45,073 bases of DNA from Streptomyces sp. G44 (GCF_016905445.1 NZ_JAFEXF010000040.1:1-45073), one strand, 5' to 3'. Positions 28,399-37,786 are shown, counted from the stretch's first letter. A program made the numbers and translations. The notes: generated by a model not told the origin, from the sequence alone.

Positions 28399-28430
28399 CC
28401 TGTGTGTCCAACGGCCGGTGGACACACAGG
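28399..28430. terminator. 12-bp inverted repeat between hisS and VKOR gene
   Basis: CCTGTGTGTCCA (28399-28410) and TGGACACACAGG (28419-28430) form a perfect dyad with an 8-base spacer, 25 bases after the hisS stop. It is a likely terminator, although its lower GC and long symmetry would also suit an operator for the downstream gene. Confidence 0.55.
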
Positions 28431-28484
28431 TACATGCGGCACAATGTGCGTGCCCACAGGCCCCTCAAGCGACGGAACGGCGTG

Positions 28485-29126
28485 ATGACCAAAACGATCT
28501 CGGCGCAGGCTCACGACTCGGACCACGGGGAGCGGGCGGACGCCCCAGGTGCCGTCGGCGGAAGCCGTGGGCTCGCGCTGCTGCTGGTGATCACGGGCGC
28601 GGCCGGTCTGCTCGCCTCCTGGATCATCACCCTCGACAAGCTGGAACTCCTGAAGAACCCGAACTTCCAGCCGGGGTGCAGCATCAACCCCATCGTGTCC
28701 TGCGGCAGCATCATGAAGAGCGAGCAGGCGACGGTCTTCGGCTTCCCGAACCCGATGCTCGGCCTGGTCACCTACGCCATCGTCATCGGCGTCGGCATGA
28801 GCCTGCTCGCCGGGGCGCGCTTCCCGGGCTGGTACTGGCTGACGTTCAACGCGGGCACCCTCTTCGGGGTCGGGTTCTGCACCTGGCTGATGATCCAGTC
28901 GCTGTACCACATCAACGCGCTGTGCCTGTGGTGCTGCCTGGCCTGGGTCGCCACCCTCCTGATGTTCTGGTACGTCACGTCGTTCAACGTCCGCCACGGA
29001 TTCCTGCCCGCGCCACGCTGGGCCAGGAGCTTCCTGGAGGACTTCACCTGGGCGCTGCCCGTGATGCACGTCGGCATCATCGCGATGCTGATCCTGACGC
29101 GCTGGGGCGCCGACCTCTGGGCCTGA
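28485..29126 (+). CDS. VKOR-type disulfide-bond-forming membrane protein
   Basis: Encodes 213 residues from ATG 28485 (a GTG three bases earlier is possible). It is a vitamin K epoxide reductase homologue, the actinobacterial counterpart of DsbB that reoxidises an extracytoplasmic thiol oxidase using quinone. Five hydrophobic segments are visible. The loop cysteines are C65 and C73 (GCSINPIVSCGSIM), and the quinone-side motif is C147-L-W-C150 followed by another Cys. The N terminus of about 25 residues is hydrophilic and cytoplasmic. No Trx-like domain is fused; the partner must be elsewhere. It is followed closely by the rarA promoter. Confidence 0.94.
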   Translation: MTKTISAQAHDSDHGERADAPGAVGGSRGLALLLVITGAAGLLASWIITLDKLELLKNPNFQPGCSINPIVSCGSIMKSEQATVFGFPNPMLGLVTYAIVIGVGMSLLAGARFPGWYWLTFNAGTLFGVGFCTWLMIQSLYHINALCLWCCLAWVATLLMFWYVTSFNVRHGFLPAPRWARSFLEDFTWALPVMHVGIIAMLILTRWGADLWA

Positions 29127-29142
29127 ACCGCGCCCGGAGGGA

Positions 29143-29165
29143 TTGTCAGTGGGGTGACATAGGGT
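29143..29165 (+). promoter_or_regulatory. RecA-NDp (PafBC-type) DNA-damage promoter of rarA
   Basis: TTGTCAGTG (29143-29151), exactly eight bases, TAGGGT (29160-29165): a full match to the RecA-NDp consensus. The -10 ends seven bases before the rarA GTG at 29173, so the transcript should begin at the start codon. Confidence 0.88.
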
Positions 29166-29172
29166 TCTGGAC

Positions 29173-30534
29173 GTGGAGCCCGACCTGTTCACCGCCGCAG
29201 CCGAAGACCGCCAGGAGAAGGATCCGTCCAGCAGCCCCCTGGCCGTCCGGATGCGCCCCCGTACGCTCGACGAAGTCGTCGGCCAGCAGCATCTGCTGAA
29301 GCCGGGCTCGCCCCTGCGCCGCCTCGTCGGCGAGGGCGGTGGCGGCCCGGCCGGCCCGTCCTCGGTCCTCCTCTGGGGGCCGCCCGGCATCGGCAAGACG
29401 ACCCTCGCGTACGTCGTCTCCAAGGCGACGAACAAGCGCTTCGTGGAGCTGTCCGCGATCACCGCGGGCGTCAAGGAAGTGCGCGCGGTCATCGACGGCG
29501 CCCGCAGGGCCATGGGCGGCCACGGCAAGGAGACCGTCCTCTTCCTCGACGAGATCCACCGCTTCAGCAAGGCCCAGCAGGACTCCCTCCTGCCCGCCGT
29601 CGAGAACCGCTGGGTGACGCTGATCGCGGCGACCACCGAGAACCCGTACTTCTCGATCATCTCGCCGCTCCTCTCCCGCTCCCTGCTCCTCACCCTCGAA
29701 CCGCTCACCGACGACGACCTGCGCGACCTGCTGCGCCGGGCCGTCACCGACGAGCGCGGCCTCGGCGGCGCCGTCGAGCTGCCCGAGGACGCCGAGGAGC
29801 ACCTGCTGCGGATCGCGGGCGGCGACGCCCGGCGCGCGCTCACCGCCCTGGAGGCGGGCGCCGGCTCGGCCCTCGCCAAGGGGGAGCGGGAGCTCACCCT
29901 CCAGACCCTGGAGGAGTCCGTCGACCGGGCCGCGGTGAAGTACGACCGCGACGGCGACCAGCACTACGACGTGGCGAGCGCCCTCATCAAGTCCATCCGC
30001 GGCTCGGACGTCGACGCGGCCCTGCACTATCTGGCCCGCATGATCGAGGCGGGCGAGGACCCCCGCTTCATCGCGCGGCGCCTGATGATCTCCGCCAGCG
30101 AGGACATCGGCCTCGCCGATCCGACCGCCCTGCCCACCGCGGTCGCCGCCGCCCAGGCCGTCGCCATGATCGGCTTCCCGGAGGCCGCGCTCACCCTCAG
30201 CCACGCCACGATCGCCCTCGCCCTGGCCCCCAAGTCGAACGCCGCGACGATCGCCATCCAGCAGGCCCAGGCCGACGTCCGCGGCGGCCTCGCCGGCCCC
30301 GTCCCGCCCCACCTGCGCGACGGCCACTACAAGGGCGCCGCCAAGCTCGGCCACGCGCAGGGTTACGTGTATCCCCACGACGTCCCCGGCGGCATCGCCG
30401 CCCAGCAGTACGCCCCGGACACCATCGAGGGCAAGCGCTACTACCAGCCGACGCGGTACGGCGCCGAGGCGCGGTACGCCGACGTGGTCGCGCGGGTCCG
30501 CGCCCGGCTCAAGGGCGAGCAGCCCGAGAGCTGA
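29173..30534 (+). CDS. rarA: Replication-associated recombination protein RarA (MgsA)
   Basis: AAA+ ATPase of 453 residues related to RuvB and clamp loaders, acting at stalled replication forks. Walker A is GPPGIGKT (69-76), Walker [17 protein letters not shown], sensor 1 is in [11 protein letters not shown], and the arginine-finger region is in [15 protein letters not shown]. The C-terminal tetramerisation and winged-helix half includes [20 protein letters not shown] and [16 protein letters not shown], diagnostic for RarA. The GTG start has no ribosome-binding site, fitting a leaderless mRNA from the damage promoter at 29143. With ruvCAB it is the second recombination locus here under the same promoter type. 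Confidence 0.95.
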   Translation: MEPDLFTAAAEDRQEKDPSSSPLAVRMRPRTLDEVVGQQHLLKPGSPLRRLVGEGGGGPAGPSSVLLWGPPGIGKTTLAYVVSKATNKRFVELSAITAGVKEVRAVIDGARRAMGGHGKETVLFLDEIHRFSKAQQDSLLPAVENRWVTLIAATTENPYFSIISPLLSRSLLLTLEPLTDDDLRDLLRRAVTDERGLGGAVELPEDAEEHLLRIAGGDARRALTALEAGAGSALAKGERELTLQTLEESVDRAAVKYDRDGDQHYDVASALIKSIRGSDVDAALHYLARMIEAGEDPRFIARRLMISASEDIGLADPTALPTAVAAAQAVAMIGFPEAALTLSHATIALALAPKSNAATIAIQQAQADVRGGLAGPVPPHLRDGHYKGAAKLGHAQGYVYPHDVPGGIAAQQYAPDTIEGKRYYQPTRYGAEARYADVVARVRARLKGEQPES

Positions 30535-30540
30535 CCCGAG

Positions 30541-30573
30541 GACCGGCCCGCGATCCGAGTACGGTAAACTCGG
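30541..30573 (+). promoter_or_regulatory. Candidate rpsD promoter with dyad over -10
   Basis: TAAACT (30565-30570) is a plausible -10; GACCGG 18 bases upstream (30541-30546) is a poor -35. The -10 sits inside an inverted repeat, CCGAGT (30555-30560) and ACTCGG (30568-30573), which could be an operator. It lies directly after the rarA stop. Confidence 0.4.
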
Positions 30574-30885
30574 TCAGAGTGCTGCGTCCCGTGCCCGGTC
30601 CCGTACCGGCACCACCAGAACGGGACATCCAGCCGGAACCCCACCGCCGCAAGGCACGGGGATCCAGGAGCGTCGCGCACCGTCGAAGGTGTCGCGGGCA
30701 GCCCACCACCATCCCGGAGCCCCGGGAATCGGTCGGTGGGCCACTCGCGTGCTGCACATAGTGCCCAGACCAGGGAGCGGCTGCCTCGAGAGCCCATGGC
30801 GGCTCAAGAGGTTTCCCAGGCTGCGGATGCGACCTCCCCTAACCACTGGTGAAGCCGAATTCACATTGAACAGAGAGGTTGGTTC
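30574..30885 (+). promoter_or_regulatory. Long structured 5' leader of rpsD
   Basis: About 310 bases without a convincing gene separate the candidate promoter from rpsD. A 60-codon ORF at 30579-30761 has no ribosome-binding site and a shuffled-looking composition. The best local structure is CCTC-GA-GAGCC (30784-30794) pairing with GGCTC-AA-GAGG (30801-30811), a two-part stem with a GA/AA internal loop. Further down, AACCA near 30842 can pair with TGGTT beside the rpsD ribosome-binding site. Ribosomal protein S4 controls its own leader in other bacteria, so autoregulation is a reasonable inference. Confidence 0.5.
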
Positions 30886-31500
30886 ATGCCGAACCAGTCC
30901 CGCCCCAAGGTCAAGAAGTCGCGTGCTCTTGGCATCGCGCTGACCCCGAAGGCCGTCAAGTACTTCGAGGCCCGCCCCTACCCGCCGGGCGAGCACGGCC
31001 GTGGGCGCAAGCAGAACTCGGACTACAAGGTCCGTCTGCTCGAGAAGCAGCGTCTGCGCGCGCAGTACGACGTGTCCGAGCGCCAGCTCGTCCGCGCCTA
31101 CGAGCGTGCCGCCAAGACGCAGGGCAAGACCGGTGAGGCCCTGGTCATCGAGCTGGAGCGTCGTCTCGACGCCCTGGTTCTGCGTTCGGGCATCGCCCGC
31201 ACCATCTACCAGGCCCGCCAGATGGTCGTGCACGGCCACATCGAGGTCAACGGCCAGAAGGTCGACAAGCCGTCCTTCCGCGTCAAGCCGGACGACGTCG
31301 TCATGGTCCGCGAGCGCAGCCGCGAGAAGCCGCTGTTCCAGGTCGCGCGTGAGGGTGGCTTCGCCCCCGACGGCGAGACCCCGCGCTACCTCCAGGTGAA
31401 CCTGAAGGCCCTGGCCTTCCGCCTGGACCGCGACCCGAACCGCAAGGAGATCCCCGTGATCTGCGACGAGCAGCTCGTCGTCGAGTACTACGCCCGCTGA
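30886..31500 (+). CDS. rpsD: 30S ribosomal protein S4
   Basis: Encodes 204 residues. S4 binds the 5' domain of 16S rRNA, starts small-subunit assembly and forms part of the mRNA entry site. The S4-type RNA-binding domain is clear ([40 protein letters not shown]), as is the N-terminal [19 protein letters not shown] segment. There is no zinc-binding Cys cluster at the N terminus, so this is a zinc-free form. The ATG has a GAGAGG site. It stands alone, outside the rpsM-rpsK-rpoA cluster, after a long leader. Its last 13 bases overlap the 3' end of the convergent ATPase gene. Confidence 0.97.
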   Translation: MPNQSRPKVKKSRALGIALTPKAVKYFEARPYPPGEHGRGRKQNSDYKVRLLEKQRLRAQYDVSERQLVRAYERAAKTQGKTGEALVIELERRLDALVLRSGIARTIYQARQMVVHGHIEVNGQKVDKPSFRVKPDDVVMVRERSREKPLFQVAREGGFAPDGETPRYLQVNLKALAFRLDRDPNRKEIPVICDEQLVVEYYAR

Positions 31501-33623
31501 CCCGGACGTAGCTCACCCTGCTTCAGCCCGTCGCCTCCCCGCCCCTCCCGGCGGGGCAGGCGGCGGGTTCGGTCGTTTCCGGGGCCGGTGCGCAGCGCCC
31601 GCGCGACCGCCGCGTCCAGGCCCAGCCCCGCCCCCGCGCGCACGCACTCCTCGTACCGCTCGTCACCGAGCGCGGCACGGGCCTTCTCCTCGCACACCGC
31701 GTGCGGCGCCCCGAAGTTCCCCGAGCCGAACAGCGGCAGCCCCACCGAGGGCCAGATGCGGGACGCGGCGCCCTGGAGCACCGCAGCCTCCGCCGGGTCG
31801 CCCTCCGTGACCGTGAACAGCGCGAGCAGCTCCAGGGACAGGACCGTGCCCAGCAGGTCGTGGAAGCGGTGGTCGAGGTCGAGCGCCTCGGTGAGCAGCG
31901 CCCGCGCCTCCTCCACCTCCCCGTGGGTCCAGGCCGCGAAGCCGAGGACATAGAGGGCGTACGCGAGGGCCCAGCGCTCGCCGTGGTCCTCGCAGACCCG
32001 GCGCACGTCCTCGCACAGCTCCACCGCGCCGGCGAGATCGCCGCGGAAGGCGAGGGTCATCGCCAGCTCGACCTGGCCCATCAGGACGTTGCTGTTGAGC
32101 TCACCGATCCGCCGGTAGCGCTCCAGCGCCGAGCGCAGCAGCCTCTCCGCGCGCGGGATGTCGTCCGTGACCAGCGCCAGACAGCCGATGCGATGCTCGG
32201 CGTAGGCCGCCGCGACCGCGCTGCCCGCACGCTCGGCGCCCTCACGGCACTCGTGCAGCGCCGCCAGCGCGGCGACCGTGTCGCCCTGGAGCACCGCCAC
32301 GTAACCGAGCACCCACAGCGCCTTGAGCCGGGCGTCCGGGTGGCCGCCGTCCAGCTCCAGCGCCCGGTCGAGCCAGTGCCTGCCCTCCGCGAGCCGCCCG
32401 CAGCCGACCCAGTAGAACCACAGGGTGCCCGCGAGGTACTGCCCCAGGTGGACGTCGTCGCCGCCGTCGTCGAGGCAGAGCTCCAACGCCGCCCGCATAT
32501 TGGGCAGTTCCGCGTCGACCAGGGCCGCGACCTCGGGCTGGCGCGGCGAGAACCAGTCCAGCTCGCACCACGTGGCGAGCCCCATGTACCAGTCGCGGTG
32601 CCTGCGCCGCAGCCGCGTGGCCTCGCCCGCCGCCTCCAGCCACTCCGCGCCGTACGCCCTGACCGTGTCGAGCATGCGGTACCGCACGCCCGCGGGCGCC
32701 TCCTCGCGGTTCACGACGGACTGCGCGAGCAGTTCGTCCAGTACGTCGATGATGTCGTCGGCGTGCAGCCCGTCCCCGGCGCAGACGTACTCGACCGCCT
32801 CCAGGTCGAACTGCCCGGTGAACACCGAAAGCCGCGACCACAGCAGCCGCTCGCGGGGCGCGCACAGCTCATGGCTCCAGCCGATGGCCGTGCGCAAGGT
32901 GTGATGGCGGGGCGGCGCGTCGCGGCGCACCCCCGTCAGCAGCCGGAAGCGGTCGTCGAGCCGGGAGAGCAGTTGCGCGGGGGAGAGGACCCGCAGCCGG
33001 CCCGCCGCCAGCTCGACGGCGAGGGGGATGCCGTCCAGGCGCCGGCAGACTTCGAGCACGTCCTCGCGGTTGCCGTCGTCCAGGGCGAAGCGGGGCACGC
33101 ACGCCGCCGCCCGGTCGGTGAAGAGGTCGGCCGCTTCCTCCGGGGGCAGCGGCGCGAGCGACAGGAGCCGCTCGCCCTGCGTCTCCAGCGGCCTGCGCCC
33201 CACCGCGAGCACCCGCAGCCCGGGGGAGTGCACCAGCAGCTCGCGCACCAGCGAGGCGCACGCCTCCACGAGGTGCTCGAATCCGTCCACGACAAGGAGG
33301 AGTTCCCGCCCCGCGAGGTGCTCGCGCAGCACGTGGCGCGGCGGCCTGCTCGTGTGGTCGGTGAGTCCCAGGGCCTCGGCGACGGCGTGCTCGACCAGGC
33401 CCGCGTCCCGCAGCGGCGCCAGGTCCACCAGCCAGACACCGTCGCGCGCCCGGAGCCGCCCCGCGGCCCGCACGGCCAGCCGCGACTTCCCCACTCCGCC
33501 GACCCCGGTGACCGTGACCAGCCGCCCGGCCTCCAAGGCCGCGGCCAGTTCGGCCAGTTCGGTGCCGCGCCCGACGAAGGCGTTCAGTTCGAGGGGGAGG
33601 TTGCCGGGTTGAGAGGGTCGCAT
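31488..33623 (-). CDS. NB-ARC/STAND-type ATPase with TPR-like repeats, no DNA-binding domain
   Basis: Encodes 711 residues. The P loop is GVGGVGKS (40-47), Walker B LLLVVD (108-113), and the STAND-type [13 protein letters not shown] motif is present (about 205-217), the ATPase half seen in AfsR/SARP and LuxR-LAL regulators. From about residue 330 onward are TPR-like helical pairs ([30 protein letters not shown]-type spacing). No helix-turn-helix is seen at either end, unlike AfsR or LAL regulators, so it probably works through a partner or is a truncated derivative. The ATG lies nine bases from a -10, without a ribosome-binding site. The 3' end overlaps rpsD by 13 bases. Confidence 0.88.
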   Translation of the reverse strand: MRPSQPGNLPLELNAFVGRGTELAELAAALEAGRLVTVTGVGGVGKSRLAVRAAGRLRARDGVWLVDLAPLRDAGLVEHAVAEALGLTDHTSRPPRHVLREHLAGRELLLVVDGFEHLVEACASLVRELLVHSPGLRVLAVGRRPLETQGERLLSLAPLPPEEAADLFTDRAAACVPRFALDDGNREDVLEVCRRLDGIPLAVELAAGRLRVLSPAQLLSRLDDRFRLLTGVRRDAPPRHHTLRTAIGWSHELCAPRERLLWSRLSVFTGQFDLEAVEYVCAGDGLHADDIIDVLDELLAQSVVNREEAPAGVRYRMLDTVRAYGAEWLEAAGEATRLRRRHRDWYMGLATWCELDWFSPRQPEVAALVDAELPNMRAALELCLDDGGDDVHLGQYLAGTLWFYWVGCGRLAEGRHWLDRALELDGGHPDARLKALWVLGYVAVLQGDTVAALAALHECREGAERAGSAVAAAYAEHRIGCLALVTDDIPRAERLLRSALERYRRIGELNSNVLMGQVELAMTLAFRGDLAGAVELCEDVRRVCEDHGERWALAYALYVLGFAAWTHGEVEEARALLTEALDLDHRFHDLLGTVLSLELLALFTVTEGDPAEAAVLQGAASRIWPSVGLPLFGSGNFGAPHAVCEEKARAALGDERYEECVRAGAGLGLDAAVARALRTGPGNDRTRRLPRREGRGGDGLKQGELRPGQRA
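31532..31562 (+). terminator. rpsD terminator inside convergent coding sequence
   Basis: CCCCGCC (31537-31543) pairs with GGCGGGG (31550-31556), extended outward by CGCC/GGCG across small bulges, 31 bases after the rpsD stop. It lies within the last codons of the minus-strand ATPase gene, so it is also transcribed as part of that mRNA. Confidence 0.5.
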
Positions 33624-33632
33624 GAAGCACGG

Positions 33633-33662
33633 AGCGTACTCACGCGCATGCGGTCCGTACAA
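33633..33662 (-). promoter_or_regulatory. Promoter of NB-ARC ATPase gene (near-leaderless)
   Basis: On the minus strand, TTGTAC (33662-33657), 18 bases, TACGCT (33638-33633). Nine bases separate the -10 from the ATG at 33623, so the leader would be zero to four bases. No ribosome-binding site is present. Confidence 0.55.
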
Positions 33663-33726
33663 TCGCTGTGAGGCATGTCCGGGACGGCGAGCGGGAATGC
33701 GGTACGGACCGAGCGCCCCGGCGCGA

Positions 33727-33732
33727 TAGGCT
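33727..33732 (+). promoter_or_regulatory. -10 hexamer of DUF948 gene
   Basis: TAGGCT is a common Streptomyces -10 and lies about 78 bases before the GTG at 33810. The -35 region (TACGGA at 33703, spacing 18) is weak. Confidence 0.35.
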
Positions 33733-33770
33733 CGGGGGACGACTTTTCGATGTTCACGTTCGACGTTCAG

Positions 33771-33794
33771 GGACGATGTCTCGGACGATGTCTC
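33771..33794. repeat. Two perfect tandem 12-bp repeats in DUF948 leader
   Basis: GGACGATGTCTC is present twice without a gap (33771-33782 and 33783-33794), and the second copy abuts the AGGGAG ribosome-binding site at 33795. It could be a regulator site, an RNA element that occludes translation, or a slippage product. Confidence 0.7.
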
Positions 33795-33809
33795 AGGGAG
33801 CGGTGCCAA

Positions 33810-34268
33810 GTGTCCGGTGGAGAGGTTGCCGGGATTCTGGTGGCCGTCTTCTGGGCGATCCTGGTCTCCTTCCTCGCGGTGGCACTGGCGAGGCTGGCCC
33901 AGACGCTCAGGGCGACCACCAAGCTCGTCGCGGACGTGACCGAACAGGCGGTCCCCCTGCTGGCAGACGCCTCTTCGGCGGTGCGCTCCGCGCAGACGCA
34001 GATCGACCGCGTCGACGCCATCGCCTCCGACGTCCAAGAGGTCACGTCGAACGCCTCGGCGCTCTCCAGCACGGTCGCCTCCACCTTCGGCGGCCCGCTC
34101 GTCAAGGTGGCCGCGTTCGGCTACGGCGTACGCCGGGCCATCAGCCGCAAGGCCGGCCCGGAGACGAAGGACATGCCCGCCAAACCGTCCCGTCGTACGG
34201 TGATCGTGGGCCGCACCGTCCCCTCCGCACGGCAGAGGAAGCGGGACAACCGGAATAAGAGGGACTGA
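33810..34268 (+). CDS. DUF948-type membrane-anchored protein
   Basis: Encodes 152 residues from a GTG with AGGGAG upstream; the frame is open further upstream but runs through the tandem repeat without support. One N-terminal membrane helix (about 5-25, VAGILVAVFWAILVSFLAVAL) precedes a long helix with regular heptads (LAQTLRATTKLVADVTEQAV, LLADASSAVRSAQTQIDRV, AIASDVQEVTSNASALSSTV), the DUF948 pattern, and a basic C terminus. Such proteins are thought to be cell-envelope-associated coiled coils. It begins a run (small protein, alaS, yqgF, mltG) with almost no gaps. Confidence 0.88.
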   Translation: MSGGEVAGILVAVFWAILVSFLAVALARLAQTLRATTKLVADVTEQAVPLLADASSAVRSAQTQIDRVDAIASDVQEVTSNASALSSTVASTFGGPLVKVAAFGYGVRRAISRKAGPETKDMPAKPSRRTVIVGRTVPSARQRKRDNRNKRD

Positions 34269-34275
34269 CGCAGCG

Positions 34276-34632
34276 ATGTTCCGCCGTACGTTCTGGTTCA
34301 CCGCGGGCGCAGCCGCCGGCGTATGGGCCACCACCAAGGTCAACCGCAAGCTCAAGAAGCTGACGCCCGAGAGCCTCGCCGCGCAGGCGGCGAACAAGGC
34401 GATCGAGGCGGGTCACAAGCTGAAGGACTTCGCGCTCGACGTCCGCGACCACATGGTCGAACGCGAGGCCGAACTGGGCGAGGCCCTCGGCCTGAACGCC
34501 CACCCCGACGCCGCCCTGCCCGCCGGGCGCCGCTTCGCGGTCATCGAGAACACCACACACGACAGCGACAACAAGAAGACGCAGTACCTCGGCACCCCGA
34601 GGCACTCGTACAACCGGAATGAGGACCACTGA
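34276..34632 (+). CDS. Small hypothetical protein, membrane-proximal
   Basis: Encodes 118 residues. The N terminus [20 protein letters not shown] is a short hydrophobic, Gly/Ala-rich segment that may insert in the membrane, followed by a basic helix ([22 protein letters not shown]) and a charged C-terminal tail ending in HSYNRNEDH. It probably belongs to an actinobacterial DUF found between the DUF948 gene and alaS; I do not know a function. It begins seven bases after the DUF948 gene, and its stop overlaps the alaS ATG by one base (TGATG), which indicates coupled translation. Confidence 0.85.
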   Translation: MFRRTFWFTAGAAAGVWATTKVNRKLKKLTPESLAAQAANKAIEAGHKLKDFALDVRDHMVEREAELGEALGLNAHPDAALPAGRRFAVIENTTHDSDNKKTQYLGTPRHSYNRNEDH

Positions 34633-37301
34633 TGGAGTCGGCTGAAATCCGCCGCCGCTGGCTGAGCTTCTTCGAGGAGCGCGGGCACACCGTCGTCCCT
34701 TCGGCGTCGCTCATCGCCGACGACCCGACTCTGCTCCTGGTCCCCGCGGGCATGGTGCCCTTCAAGCCCTACTTCCTCGGTGAGGTCAAGCCGCCCGCGC
34801 CGCGCGTGACCAGCGTGCAGAAGTGCGTGCGCACGCCCGACATCGAAGAGGTCGGCAAGACCACGCGCCACGGCACGTTCTTCCAGATGTGCGGCAACTT
34901 CTCGTTCGGCGACTACTTCAAGGAAGGCGCCATCGAGCTGGCCTGGGAGCTGCTCACCGGCTCCGTGGCCGACGGCGGCTTCGGCCTCGACCCCGAGCGC
35001 CTGTGGATCACGGTCTACCTCGACGACGACGAGGCCGAGCAGATCTGGCGCGAGAAGATCGGCGTCCCGGCCGAGCGCATCCAGCGCCTGGGCAAGAAGG
35101 ACAACTTCTGGTCCATGGGCGTCCCCGGTCCCTGCGGCCCCTGCTCCGAGATCAACTACGACCGCGGCCCGGAGTTCGGCGTCGAGGGCGGCCCGGCCGT
35201 CAACGACGAGCGGTACGTCGAGATCTGGAACCTCGTCTTCATGCAGTACGAGCGCGGCCAGGGCACCTCCAAGGAGGACTTCGAGATCCTTGGCGAGCTG
35301 CCGACCAAGAACATCGACACCGGCCTCGGCCTCGAACGTCTCGCCATGATCCTCCAGGACGTGCGGAACATGTACGAGACCGACACCCTGCGCGTCGTCA
35401 TGGACAAGGCCACCGAGCTGACCGGCGTGCGCTACGGCGCCGACCACGGCTCGGACGTCTCTCTGCGCGTGGTCGCCGACCACATCCGTACGTCCGCCAT
35501 GCTCATCGGCGACGGCGTCACGCCCGGCAACGAAGGCCGTGGATACGTCCTGCGCCGCATCATGCGCCGCGCCATCCGCAACATGCGCCTGCTCGGCGCC
35601 ACCGGCCCGGTCGTCAAGGACCTCATCGACGTCGTCATCGACACGATGGGCCTCCAGTACCCCGAGCTGATCACCGACCGCAAGCGCGTCGAGACCGTCG
35701 CCCTCGCCGAAGAGGCCGCCTTCCTCAAGGCCCTCAAGGGCGGCACGAACATCCTCGACACCGCCGTCACCGAGACCAAGGCCGCGGGCGGCAAGGTCCT
35801 CTCCGGCGACAAGGCGTTCCTGCTGCACGACACGTGGGGCTTCCCCATCGACCTCACCCTGGAGATGGCCGCCGAGCAGGGCCTCTCCGTGGACGAGGAC
35901 GGCTTCCGCCGTCTGATGAAGGAGCAGCGCGAGCGCGCCAAGGCCGACGCCCAGGCCAAGAAGACCGGCCACGCCGACCTGCACGCCTACCGCGAGATCG
36001 CCGACGCCGCGGGGGCCACCGACTTCACGGGCTACTCCCTCACCGAGAACGAGGCCGTGATCGTCGGCCTGCTGGTCAACGGCGTCTCCTCGCCCGCCGC
36101 CACCGAGGGCGACGACGTCGAGATCGTCCTCGACCGCACCCCGTTCTACGCCGAGGGCGGCGGCCAGATCGGCGACACCGGCCGCATCCGCCTCGACAGC
36201 GGGGCCGTCGTCGAGATCCGTGACGTGCAGAAGCCGGTCCCCGGCGTGCACGTCCACAAGGGTGTCGTCCAGGTCGGTGAGATCACCGTCGGCGCCCAGG
36301 TGTGGGCCTCGATCGACTCGCACCGCCGCCGTGCCATCGCCCGCGCCCACTCCGCCACGCACCTCACCCACCAGGCGCTGCGCGACGCGCTCGGTCCGAC
36401 GGCCGCCCAGGCCGGTTCGGAGAACCAGCCCGGCCGCTTCCGCTTCGACTTCGGTTCGCCGTCCGCCGTGCCCACGGCCGTGATGACGGACGTCGAGCAG
36501 AAGATCAACGAGGTCCTCGCCCGCGAGCTGGACGTCCAGGCCGAGGTCATGTCGATCGACGACGCCAAGAAGCAGGGCGCCATCGCCGAGTTCGGCGAGA
36601 AGTACGGCGAGCGCGTGCGCGTCGTCACCATCGGCGACTTCTCCAAGGAGCTGTGCGGTGGTACGCACGTGCACAACACCGCGCAGCTCGGCCTGGTGAA
36701 GCTCCTCGGCGAGTCCTCCATCGGCTCCGGCGTGCGCCGCATCGAGGCCCTGGTCGGCGTCGACGCGTACAACTTCCTCGCCAAGGAGCACACGGTCGTC
36801 GCCCAGCTCCAGGAACTGGTCAAGGGCCGCTCCGAGGAGCTGCCCGAGAAGATCTCCGGCATGCTCGCCAAGCTGAAGGACGCCGAGAAGGAGATCGAGA
36901 AGTTCCGCGCGGAGAAGGTCCTCGCGGCCGCCGCCGGTCTCGTGGAGTCCGCCAAGGACGTCCGCGGCGTCGCCCTCGTCACCGGCCAGGTGCCGGACGG
37001 CACGGGCGCCGACGACCTGCGCAGGCTCGTCCTCGACGTGCGCGGCCGCATCCCGGGCGACCGCCCGGCCGTGGTCGCCCTGTTCACGACGGCCAACGGC
37101 AAGCCGCTCACGGTCACCGCCACCAACGAAGCCGCCCGTGAGCGCGGCCTCAAGGCCGGTGACCTGGTCCGTACGGCCGCCAAGACCCTCGGCGGCGGTG
37201 GCGGCGGCAAGCCGGACGTCGCCCAGGGCGGCGGCCAGAACCCGGCCGCGATCGGCGACGCCATCGCCGCCGTCGAGCGCCTCGTCACCGAGACGGCCTG
37301 A
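34632..37301 (+). CDS. alaS: Alanyl-tRNA synthetase
   Basis: Class II synthetase of 889 residues. The aminoacylation core begins [19 protein letters not shown] and includes [19 protein letters not shown] and [19 protein letters not shown]. The editing domain has the H-x3-H motif HSATH (near residue 574) and the zinc-site partner CGGTHVHNT (near 675). The C-terminal C-Ala domain contains the glycine-rich [18 protein letters not shown] segment conserved in the family. It is coupled to the gene before it and overlaps yqgF by one base. Confidence 0.98.
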   Translation: MESAEIRRRWLSFFEERGHTVVPSASLIADDPTLLLVPAGMVPFKPYFLGEVKPPAPRVTSVQKCVRTPDIEEVGKTTRHGTFFQMCGNFSFGDYFKEGAIELAWELLTGSVADGGFGLDPERLWITVYLDDDEAEQIWREKIGVPAERIQRLGKKDNFWSMGVPGPCGPCSEINYDRGPEFGVEGGPAVNDERYVEIWNLVFMQYERGQGTSKEDFEILGELPTKNIDTGLGLERLAMILQDVRNMYETDTLRVVMDKATELTGVRYGADHGSDVSLRVVADHIRTSAMLIGDGVTPGNEGRGYVLRRIMRRAIRNMRLLGATGPVVKDLIDVVIDTMGLQYPELITDRKRVETVALAEEAAFLKALKGGTNILDTAVTETKAAGGKVLSGDKAFLLHDTWGFPIDLTLEMAAEQGLSVDEDGFRRLMKEQRERAKADAQAKKTGHADLHAYREIADAAGATDFTGYSLTENEAVIVGLLVNGVSSPAATEGDDVEIVLDRTPFYAEGGGQIGDTGRIRLDSGAVVEIRDVQKPVPGVHVHKGVVQVGEITVGAQVWASIDSHRRRAIARAHSATHLTHQALRDALGPTAAQAGSENQPGRFRFDFGSPSAVPTAVMTDVEQKINEVLARELDVQAEVMSIDDAKKQGAIAEFGEKYGERVRVVTIGDFSKELCGGTHVHNTAQLGLVKLLGESSIGSGVRRIEALVGVDAYNFLAKEHTVVAQLQELVKGRSEELPEKISGMLAKLKDAEKEIEKFRAEKVLAAAAGLVESAKDVRGVALVTGQVPDGTGADDLRRLVLDVRGRIPGDRPAVVALFTTANGKPLTVTATNEAARERGLKAGDLVRTAAKTLGGGGGGKPDVAQGGGQNPAAIGDAIAAVERLVTETA

Positions 37302-37786
37302 TGACCGAGCCTGCCCAGGGCATGCGCAGGGGCCGGCGTCTCGCCATCGACGTCGGTGACGCCCGGATCGGGGTCGCCTCGTGCGACCCCGACGGGATCC
37401 TCGCCACGCCGGTGGAGACCGTGCCGGGACGCGATGTCCCGGCCGCCCGGCGCCGGCTGAAGCAGCTCGTCGACGAGTACGAGCCGATCGAGATCGTCGT
37501 CGGCCTCCCTCGCTCCCTCAACGGGCGCGAGGGCCCGGCGGCCGCGAAGATCCGCCTGTTCACACAGGAGCTCGCCCGCCTGGTCGCCCCCGTCCCGGTG
37601 AGACTGGTGGACGAGAGGATGACCACAGTGACGGCCAGTCAGGGGCTGCGCGCCTCGGGCGTGAAGTCCAAGAAGGGCAGGTCCGTCATCGATCAGGCAG
37701 CGGCCGTGATCATCCTCCAGCAGGCCCTGGAGTCCGAACGGGCGTCAGGGACGGCACCCGGCGAGGGCGTCGAAGTGGTCATCTGA
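37301..37786 (+). CDS. yqgF: YqgF/RuvX family RNase H-like nuclease
   Basis: Encodes 161 residues. The RNase H-like fold shows DVGDARIGVASCD near the N terminus, VVGLPRSLNGREGPAA, the conserved VRLVDERMTTVTA with catalytic Glu, and KSKKGRSVIDQAAAVIILQ with the last Asp. Known roles are 5' maturation of 16S rRNA in E. coli and, by older annotation, Holliday junction resolution. The ATG overlaps the alaS stop (TGATG), the usual alaS-yqgF-mltG arrangement in bacteria. Confidence 0.94.
   Translation: MTEPAQGMRRGRRLAIDVGDARIGVASCDPDGILATPVETVPGRDVPAARRRLKQLVDEYEPIEIVVGLPRSLNGREGPAAAKIRLFTQELARLVAPVPVRLVDERMTTVTASQGLRASGVKSKKGRSVIDQAAAVIILQQALESERASGTAPGEGVEVVI

Noticed and set aside
26688..29897. 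1069-codon minus-strand frame across the MBL gene, hisS and VKOR gene
   Set aside because: Antisense open frame typical of high-GC DNA; the plus-strand genes carry the conserved motifs.
30579..30761. 60-codon ORF in the rpsD leader as a leader peptide
   Set aside because: No ribosome-binding site, Arg/Pro-rich shadow-type composition and no regulatory codon run.
31701..33671. 656-codon plus-strand frame opposite the NB-ARC ATPase
   Set aside because: Low-complexity antisense reading; the minus strand has the P loop, Walker B and TPR pattern.
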